Shown here: positions 1-6,036 of the stretch, one piece after another
Layout of the letters: each line of letters starts with the position of its first letter
Numbering within the stretch: the first letter of the stretch is position 1
Assembly: GCA_018607545.1 (NCBI GenBank)
Contig: JABBBF010000082.1
Span: 1-11,776 of the forward strand
Source: SAR92 clade bacterium
GTDB lineage: Bacteria; Pseudomonadota; Gammaproteobacteria; Pseudomonadales; Porticoccaceae
Reading direction: 5' to 3'
DNA length: 11,776 nt
The notes under the pieces: model-generated
Told to the model about the DNA's origin: nothing
What the model saw: the letters and a program-made list of their open reading frames with translations, nothing else
Databases searched by the model: none
Program-made: the position numbers and the translations under genes

Positions 1-152
1 ATACATTGGCGGGGGTTATGCTGATGCATCCGGTGATTGGAGTATAACCATCGATCCCATGAGTGATGGTGACCACAACATCACTGCCGAAGCCTACGAT
101 TTTTACAATAATACGAGCGATCCATCTGAGCCGCTGACCATCACCATCGACA
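1..152 (+). repeat. Ig-unit direct repeat, copy 1
   Basis: Bases 1-94 match 910-1003 with only three substitutions (at 56, 59 and 89), and bases 114-152 match 1020-1058 exactly. The short variable stretch between the two blocks is one codon longer in this copy. The copies lie 909 then 906 bases apart, about three Ig units. Near-identity at synonymous sites points to recent duplication or gene conversion inside the adhesin gene. The copy probably continues off the left edge. Confidence 0.9.
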
Positions 153-1849
153 CCGCTGCACCCGTTGCCCCGCTCAATCTAGCGCTTGCCGCTGGGTCTG
201 ATACCGGCATATCCGACAGCGATCAGCTGACTAACGACAGTACGCCAACCATTACCGGTAGCGCCGAGGCAAACGCCACAGTTGAGCTGTTCTCCGGTGA
301 GGATTCTCTCGGCACGGTTACGGCTGATGCCTCCGGTGACTGGAGTTTAACGACCACTACCTTGAGTGAAGGTGAGCATAGTATTGTTGCCCAGGCCACC
401 GATGCTGCAGGCAATTTCAGTGTTGTCTCTGAGGCGCTGACGATTACGGTTGATATTACGGCCCCCAGCCTTCCCGCGGATGGCGTTTACATGTGGTGGG
501 CACCGGAATATCAGTGGGAAGATGGACTCTCTATTTCTGCTGGAATTAACGTCCATCTATCCCTGGATAATTACAGTTCGGTGCAGGTGACTAGCTCGGA
601 GGATGGTCTCTTGGAGACCGCCCACCCTCACGAGGATGGCTACGACTTGTGGCACACTGATGCAGATCTTAGCGAGGGCGTCCACAGTGTTACGGTAACC
701 GCCAGTGACGCTGCGGGTAATATAAGTGATATCTCGCCCGCGGTTGAGATTATGGTTGATTTAACAGTACCAGAGGCCCCAGTTCTCGATCTGACCGCTG
801 TCTCCGATAGTGGTTCTTCCGCCACGGATAATATCACCAGTGACACCACGCCCACCTTTTCGGGCACAGCCGAGGCGAATGCCTTTGTTTCTTTGTACGC
901 TGGTGATACATACATTGGCGGGGGTTATGCTGATGCATCCGGTGATTGGAGTATAACCATCGATTCCTTGAGTGATGGTGACCACAACATCACTGCCAAA
1001 GCCCTTGATGGCTACTATTCGAGCGATCCATCTGAGCCGCTGACCATCACCATCGACAGCAGTGAGCCCACTCTTAGTGCTGCTACTCAGCGCACCACCA
1101 CGGTGTCGACCAACGACACTTTGGTAATGAGTTTCGATGAGGATGTTAGGTTAGGCAGCGGCAATATTACTCTAACCGATGGCAGCGAAATAATTACTAT
1201 CGATGTGGCCACCAGTGAGGGGCAGCTAGCAACCAGCGGTGGGCAATTGACAATCACTCCCACTGAAGGTGGTGATTATGGCTCTTATTATTTGCAAATT
1301 GATTCAACCGCTATTACTGATGTTGCCGGCAACGCCTTTAATTACCTTGGGGAACCAACTCCGGAGCCGGAAGCGGCTATTGAGGTTGTGTTTGATCTGG
1401 TGAATGGCACTTCTACGGATGTCGACAGCAGAATATTCGCCGCTGATGAAAGCTATAATATTTATATTTTGGTCGACTCGTTTGCAGCTGATGTGACCCT
1501 TGATGTGGGGAATAACTGGACCGGGGCAAATAATCTTGGCAGTGACGATACTGTCTATTTGGTCGGCAGTGGCTCCACTATTGTGGATGGCCTAGGCCAT
1601 CCATTTGCCTCGCAAACAGCTGCTAGTGGAGCTATTATTTGGGCTGACAGTGGCTGGTTTTCAGGTGCTAGCGCCGCACCAGCGACACTCTCATCCGGTG
1701 GGATTTTCTACCGCTCTGGCGGCTTGAGCAGCAGCGACTCTACCGCGATTTTCTCTAGTTGGTCTGGTATTGCTGCTGGGGGCACGCTGACCGCATGGTC
1801 CACTGGTGGAAATTCGACTATATTGCCGACCGGCACGGCGGTTAGCTAA
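2..1849 (+). CDS. Giant Ig-like repeat surface adhesin, C-terminal part (5' end off window)
   Basis: This is the C-terminal portion of a large secreted adhesin. The reading frame is open from base 2, and the residues before the ATG at 59 are clearly repeat sequence, so that ATG is internal. Ig-like units run in order: a partial unit to about 162; units at about 163-466, 467-772 and 773-1069, most ending in a 'TITIDxxxP'-type linker and carrying 'DASGDW' or 'SDAAGN' motifs (Big-type bacterial Ig folds); an SbsA-like Ig unit at about 1070-1345 ('VMSFDEDV', 'ITDVAGNAF'); then a Ser/Gly/Ala-rich terminal module I do not recognise. I count one Lys, four Arg and no Cys from base 59 to the stop, so the protein is very acidic, as is usual for type I secreted adhesins. 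No RTX nonapeptides (GGxGxD) are seen. The type I exporter at 4774-9492 is the likely secretion route. LapA/BapA-like function is inferred from architecture and context. Confidence 0.85.
   Translation, partial: YIGGGYADASGDWSITIDPMSDGDHNITAEAYDFYNNTSDPSEPLTITIDTAAPVAPLNLALAAGSDTGISDSDQLTNDSTPTITGSAEANATVELFSGEDSLGTVTADASGDWSLTTTTLSEGEHSIVAQATDAAGNFSVVSEALTITVDITAPSLPADGVYMWWAPEYQWEDGLSISAGINVHLSLDNYSSVQVTSSEDGLLETAHPHEDGYDLWHTDADLSEGVHSVTVTASDAAGNISDISPAVEIMVDLTVPEAPVLDLTAVSDSGSSATDNITSDTTPTFSGTAEANAFVSLYAGDTYIGGGYADASGDWSITIDSLSDGDHNITAKALDGYYSSDPSEPLTITIDSSEPTLSAATQRTTTVSTNDTLVMSFDEDVRLGSGNITLTDGSEIITIDVATSEGQLATSGGQLTITPTEGGDYGSYYLQIDSTAITDVAGNAFNYLGEPTPEPEAAIEVVFDLVNGTSTDVDSRIFAADESYNIYILVDSFAADVTLDVGNNWTGANNLGSDDTVYLVGSGSTIVDGLGHPFASQTAASGAIIWADSGWFSGASAAPATLSSGGIFYRSGGLSSSDSTAIFSSWSGIAAGGTLTAWSTGGNSTILPTGTAVS
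910..1058 (+). repeat. Ig-unit direct repeat, copy 2
   Basis: Second copy of the repeat at the left edge, lying within the fourth visible Ig-like unit. The two Ig units between the copies (about 163-772) share the fold motifs but are well diverged in DNA, so this unit type appears to have been copied separately or as part of a three-unit block. Confidence 0.9.
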
Positions 1850-1857
1850 GTGTTTTT

Positions 1858-1866
1858 GAGGTGATC
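1858..1866 (+). promoter_or_regulatory. Long anti-SD complement overlapping the GTG start of the sulfotransferase gene
   Basis: The nine bases GAGGTGATC are fully complementary to the conserved 3' end of 16S rRNA, but the GTG that opens the downstream reading frame (1861) lies inside them. A normal Shine-Dalgarno would sit 5-9 bases before its start codon. No other start codon is well placed: an in-frame TTG at 1885 is more than 20 bases from the GAGG core. Initiation may depend on coupling to the adhesin stop at 1847-1849. Confidence 0.4.
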
Positions 1867-4575
1867 AGTAATAGCCTTAAGCTATTGAGAAAACTGTCGG
1901 ATCAGCAGCAATATTTTGAGTTGAGAGACCTGAGCCAGTCAGTTTGGCATGAAACCCAGGCGCCAGTGGTGTTGCCCCTACTGGCGTTTGCGCAGAGTCG
2001 GACGGGTGATGCTGCTCTCTCTGAGCAAACGCTCGAGCAGGCATTGCTTTATCAGTCTGAGTTTGATGCCGAGGCATTGGTAGATCTGGCCGCAGTGTTG
2101 ATTGTGCTGGAGCGGCTCGACGATGCTGTGAGGATCCTAGACGAAGTGCTTTTACAGCGCCCGGAGCAAGCCCTTGCCTTGGCACGTCTCGGCTACTGCC
2201 GACTGTTACAAAATGATTTCGAAGGCGCCCAAACCCTGTTGCAAAAGGCTATTGCGCTGCAACCAGAGCGTATCGGTGTTTTGCTTCATCTGGCGCATGT
2301 GCACCTCAGTCAGTCACAGCTCGAGGAGGGTCAGCAGGCGGTAGATCAGGCCTTTGTGCTGCTAACAGAAATCAGCCCTGAGTTACCTCCGGCGCTTCTT
2401 AGTCAGCACGATTATCAATTAAATGGTTTGCAGTGCCGTATTTGGGTCGATGGCCAGCAGTACGATTTCGCTGAGCTGTGGCTGCAGGAACAGGCTGACT
2501 TGCAGCGTCAAGCGGCGCTGACAGAAGTCGCGTTTATCAACTATCTGTGCCTGTACACGCAGCTGCTAGCAGGGCGTGATATGCATGGGCAAGCGCTAGA
2601 TATACTGAGAGAATATTTTAAACTATTCCCACAAAACCTTGTGTTGCTCCGCCAGATGGCAGAGTTATGTCAGGTGCAGGGCCATTTTGTTCAGGCGCTT
2701 AAACTTTTGCGCCGGGCGCTAAAACTGGATCCTGACAATGTCGTCCTGTGGGTGAGATTAGCCCATGTCTGTGTGCAGTGTTCCGACAAAGGCGCGCGTC
2801 AGGCGGCCCAGCGAGCGGTTGATTTGACTGCGTCGCCAGAGCAGAGTGCCGAGCAAACGGCTACTCCGCTCAGGATGCGATGGGCGGAGGCGCGCAGTGC
2901 CCTAGCGCAGGTGGAGAGCCATGAACAGAATTTTGATCTCGCCGAAACACTGTTTCGCGAGGTGCTGTTGGAGCAGAGTAATTGTATTCCAGCCCTGCAG
3001 GGTCTGGCTCAACAGCAGATGCAGTGTGGACAGATAGATGAAGCCGTTGAGCTGTTTGAACGCATCAAGCAGCTCGATCCTGTGATGGGCCATGCGGCGT
3101 TGATTAATGCCCGGCGCTTTCCAGAAGATGTGGCAATCTTGGATAAAATAGAACAGGCTGCCAGGGTGCCGAGTCTTGAGGGGTCACTGCGCTCTACATT
3201 GTTGTTTAAACTGGCGGTGGCATGGGAGAAACGCGGTGACTACGACAGGGCCTTTGACTTTGCTGAGCAGGCAAATCAGGCCAGTAAAAAGTTTCTTACC
3301 TACGACGCCAAGGCGCACCGCGAGCGCTGTGCGCGCATTCGTTCTGGCTTTTCTGCCGAGTTGTATAAGCGCCGTGCAGAACATGGCGTCAATAGCAGTA
3401 TGCCGGTCTATGTGCTGGGTATGCCGCGCTCTGGCACGACGTTGGTGGAACAAATTATTGCCGGTCACAGCCAGATATTTGGCGCCGGTGAGTTGAATTT
3501 AGTCGGCCAGGTAGTGCAGGGGCTGAATCGCTGGGAGCGGCATGTGGGCTCGGGTCGCTGCTATCCTGATTCGGTTGATGATATAACCGCCAAGGTCAGT
3601 GCTGGCATTGCCACCAATCTGCTAAAAGAGATGCAGGAACTTGCGCCCGATGCTCTTCATGTGGTGGATAAAATGCCACATAATTTTGAAAATATTGGTC
3701 TGATCAAGTTTTTGTTTCCCCAGGCGAAAATTATTTCGGTGCGGCGCGATCCCCGTGATATTGCCATCTCCAATTATTTTACCGACTATCAATCCAAGCA
3801 CGGCGGCATGGGCTTTGCCTATGAGCTCGGCGATATTGGCGAGCAGTTGGCGGATCACAACCTGCTGATGCAGCACTGGCACAAGCTGTTTCCGGGTGAA
3901 ATTCTAGAAGTTAAGTATGAAGATGTGGTGGATGATCTCGAGAGCCATGCCCGCAGGATGATTGATTTTATTGGGGTTGATTGGGAACCCCAGGTACTTA
4001 ATTTTAACCAGCTGCAACGCCGGGTTAAAACCGCCAGTCTGTGGCAGGTACGGCAGCCAATTTACAAGAGTTCAAAGGCCCGCTGGGTCGATTACCAAGA
4101 TTATCTCGGGCCGCTAATAGAGGGCACTAACCGCAAAATTCAGTCGCAGCCGATTGAGATGTTGGGTTTGCCGCAAGCGGGATTCTTGGTGGATGGGGTT
4201 GATCTGTTTCGCCAAGGTAATTTGGATGCCGCCGAACTGAGTTTTAAAAAGATGTTGCACCACAATCCGCAGCATGCGGCCTGCGCCTATATGGTTGGGC
4301 TGGTGTATCTGCACAAGGGGCATATTCGAGAGGGCATTGCCAAGATTGAGCCGGCGTTGGAGAAAGCGCCATGGCAAAAGGAGTGGCGCGACAATTTGAT
4401 CAAGGCCTATCGTTTAGTGGGTGAGCACGACAGGGCTGCAGAGCTTGAGACCAGAGTCGGTTCTCGTCAGAGGGTTGGCTCGGCGATTATTGATGAGGAC
4501 ATATTGGCGCTTGATAATCAGCCTCTGTGGGTTGATAAGGCGAATGAGATGGCCGGTTTCATTGAGCCATCCTAA
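1861..4575 (+). CDS. TPR-repeat sulfotransferase (PAPS-dependent)
   Basis: A 904-residue, probably cytoplasmic protein with no signal peptide. TPR-like helix pairs fill residues about 70-170, 255-320 and 350-410. A sulfotransferase domain (Sulfotransfer_3 type) follows. Its 5'-phosphosulfate loop is PRSGTTL (522-528), and the 3'-phosphate motif is RRDPRDIAISNY (628-639). Glu544 in GAGEL aligns with the catalytic Glu of animal tyrosylprotein sulfotransferases. The segment ASLWQVRQPIY (725-735) is typical of the TPR-sulfotransferase family. Further TPR-like helices follow at about 777-865. The expected reaction is sulfuryl transfer from PAPS to a hydroxyl; the acceptor is unknown. It sits 11 bases after the adhesin stop and upstream of the exporter genes, suggesting the adhesin or a glycan on it as substrate (inference). 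The GTG at 1861 gives the longest frame; the true start is uncertain. Confidence 0.9.
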   Translation: MISNSLKLLRKLSDQQQYFELRDLSQSVWHETQAPVVLPLLAFAQSRTGDAALSEQTLEQALLYQSEFDAEALVDLAAVLIVLERLDDAVRILDEVLLQRPEQALALARLGYCRLLQNDFEGAQTLLQKAIALQPERIGVLLHLAHVHLSQSQLEEGQQAVDQAFVLLTEISPELPPALLSQHDYQLNGLQCRIWVDGQQYDFAELWLQEQADLQRQAALTEVAFINYLCLYTQLLAGRDMHGQALDILREYFKLFPQNLVLLRQMAELCQVQGHFVQALKLLRRALKLDPDNVVLWVRLAHVCVQCSDKGARQAAQRAVDLTASPEQSAEQTATPLRMRWAEARSALAQVESHEQNFDLAETLFREVLLEQSNCIPALQGLAQQQMQCGQIDEAVELFERIKQLDPVMGHAALINARRFPEDVAILDKIEQAARVPSLEGSLRSTLLFKLAVAWEKRGDYDRAFDFAEQANQASKKFLTYDAKAHRERCARIRSGFSAELYKRRAEHGVNSSMPVYVLGMPRSGTTLVEQIIAGHSQIFGAGELNLVGQVVQGLNRWERHVGSGRCYPDSVDDITAKVSAGIATNLLKEMQELAPDALHVVDKMPHNFENIGLIKFLFPQAKIISVRRDPRDIAISNYFTDYQSKHGGMGFAYELGDIGEQLADHNLLMQHWHKLFPGEILEVKYEDVVDDLESHARRMIDFIGVDWEPQVLNFNQLQRRVKTASLWQVRQPIYKSSKARWVDYQDYLGPLIEGTNRKIQSQPIEMLGLPQAGFLVDGVDLFRQGNLDAAELSFKKMLHHNPQHAACAYMVGLVYLHKGHIREGIAKIEPALEKAPWQKEWRDNLIKAYRLVGEHDRAAELETRVGSRQRVGSAIIDEDILALDNQPLWVDKANEMAGFIEPS

Positions 4576-4773
4576 GTGAAATGGAAGGGTTTGCTGGCGA
4601 TCAACTGAGACCTTTCGTCGCTGCGCACTGTCGGGATAACTAAATGAGTTAGATCGAGTTGAGGGGCTATGGCGGGGTGAGTGAGAGGTGTGTGGCCACT
4701 CGTGAGCCCTAACCAAACCAGATCTTAAATAGATTTCTGGAGAAACATTACAATAAATAAAGGATTCCAGAGC
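4576..4773 (+). other. Intergenic region between sulfotransferase and TolC-like gene
   Basis: A 198-base gap, the longest inside the plus-strand cluster. It holds no convincing open frame. It contains an imperfect nested inverted repeat: GGGCT at 4664-4668 pairs with AGCCC at 4705-4709, and GAGTG at 4679-4683 pairs with CACTC at 4697-4701. No T-run follows, so it is not a standard terminator. A -10-like TACAAT lies at 4749-4754 but no good -35 accompanies it. The gap may hold a separate promoter or an attenuator for the secretion genes; this is a guess. Confidence 0.35.
4759..4764 (+). promoter_or_regulatory. Shine-Dalgarno of the TolC-like gene
   Basis: AAAGGA followed by a 9-base spacer to the GTG at 4774. 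This supports GTG as the start, and the encoded N-terminus is a plausible signal peptide. Confidence 0.6.
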
Positions 4774-6036
4774 GTGTTTTTTAGTCAACGTATACCGCAA
4801 ATACTCTTCGCATTGGCACTTGCCTGTGGCAGCACTCTATCGTCAGTAGCCGTGGGGCAGGACTTTGACCAGGGGCTGGTTTCGGCGCTGCGCGCGACCC
4901 TAAATTTCCATCCGGCGATAAAAGGTAAACAGGCCGAGCTGGACGCGCAAAACTACCTTTTAAATAGCGCCAGGGCGGGCCGTTACCCATCGCTATCGCT
5001 ACAGGCCAACAATCTCGACGATGAGTTCAACCGCGGCTCAGTGCGTTTGCAACAACCGCTGTGGACCTTCGGCAAGATCAGCGGTGCGATCAGACAGGCT
5101 GAAGCTGGGCTTAGCGCGGAACAGTGGGAGCTGCTGCAGGTGCAGCGCCAACTCATGGAAGAGACCGCCGTGACCTATGCCAAAATCGAGGGTATCAACC
5201 AGCGCCAGCAGGTGGCGAATAACAATGTCGCCGAGCATCAGGCCTTATTTCAACGTATTGAACGGCGCAGGCAGGGTTCATTAGCTACCGCAGCTGATGT
5301 GCAGTTGGCTCAGTCGCGGCTGTTACAGGCTCGAGTGCAGCGTCAAACTATCGGCGGCGAGCGACTCGTCGCTCTGTCTGAGTTACAGAGCCTGACTCAG
5401 GTTTATGTGATCACCGATATGCCGGTCGATCCGTTACTGGCGCAACTGCCTGCACTGCAAGAGGTGGAGAGGGTTGCACTGGATAACAGTGCCGATTTGC
5501 AGGTTAAGCGCCAGCGCCTAAAAGTCGCGGAGCTGCAAATAGAGGCACAAAAAGCCGCGGCCAAGCCAAATATCTATTTTCAGGTGGATCACGATGTTGG
5601 CGATTCACAGATCAATACCGAGCGCACCCGCTATGGGGTTAATTTTATCGCCAGCTTCGATGGTCTTGGGCTAGCTAGTCGCGGTCAGGTTAAAAGTGCT
5701 GTGGCCCGATCTAATGCCGCCAAATACGATCTCGACACCAGCCTCAATGAGGTCAAGCGCCGAGTTACTATGTTGATGCTTAATCGCAATGTGCAGCAGG
5801 TTGCGGTTCGATCTCAGGGGCAGGTGGTGGATTCAATGAGTGCCTCTCTGGCTTCTTTTACTCGGCAATATCAAAGTGGCCTTAAAACCTGGGTAGAAGT
5901 GCTCAACACTCAGCGAGAATTAACTCAGCAGCGACTGTTGCTGGCACAACTGCAAAATGACTGGTTGATTCTGTCATTGCGCGTGGCAACTCTAATCGGC
6001 AGCTTCGATCAGCTGGCAGGTATACAGGCTCTATGA
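4774..6036 (+). CDS. TolC-like outer membrane channel of a type I secretion system (LapE type)
   Basis: A 420-residue outer membrane efflux protein, the exit duct of the exporter. The N-terminus has a signal peptide: a basic start, hydrophobic core at about 9-27, and likely cleavage near residue 28. The OEP family layout follows: 'RYPSLSL' (about 70-76) and 'QQPLWTFGK' (about 93-101) at the start of the first strand and helix region, long Gln/Arg/Leu-rich helices, a second internal half from about residue 225, and the C-terminal 'WVEVLNTQRELTQQRLLLAQ' helix (373-392). The length matches LapE/TolC proteins after allowing for a short C-terminus. It starts with GTG behind a good Shine-Dalgarno. 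Its stop overlaps the ATG of the ABC transporter gene (ATGA at 6033-6036), so translation is probably coupled. The assignment to this secretion system rests on the operon. Confidence 0.93.
   Translation: MFFSQRIPQILFALALACGSTLSSVAVGQDFDQGLVSALRATLNFHPAIKGKQAELDAQNYLLNSARAGRYPSLSLQANNLDDEFNRGSVRLQQPLWTFGKISGAIRQAEAGLSAEQWELLQVQRQLMEETAVTYAKIEGINQRQQVANNNVAEHQALFQRIERRRQGSLATAADVQLAQSRLLQARVQRQTIGGERLVALSELQSLTQVYVITDMPVDPLLAQLPALQEVERVALDNSADLQVKRQRLKVAELQIEAQKAAAKPNIYFQVDHDVGDSQINTERTRYGVNFIASFDGLGLASRGQVKSAVARSNAAKYDLDTSLNEVKRRVTMLMLNRNVQQVAVRSQGQVVDSMSASLASFTRQYQSGLKTWVEVLNTQRELTQQRLLLAQLQNDWLILSLRVATLIGSFDQLAGIQAL

Noticed and set aside
59..61. ATG as the true start of the adhesin gene
   Set aside because: The frame is open to the left edge and bases 2-58 encode the same Ig-unit residues found at 911-967, so this Met is internal (a Leu codon in the other copy).
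3176..3496. Plus-strand open frame of 106 residues overlapping the sulfotransferase gene
   Set aside because: It is out of frame within the conserved PAPS-binding region of a clear gene and has a Cys/Arg/Ala-rich composition typical of shadow frames.
4414..4800. Minus-strand open frame of 128 residues covering the gap before the TolC-like gene
   Set aside because: It overlaps the ends of two well-supported plus-strand genes and shows no recognisable motif or ribosome site; its length is chance openness.
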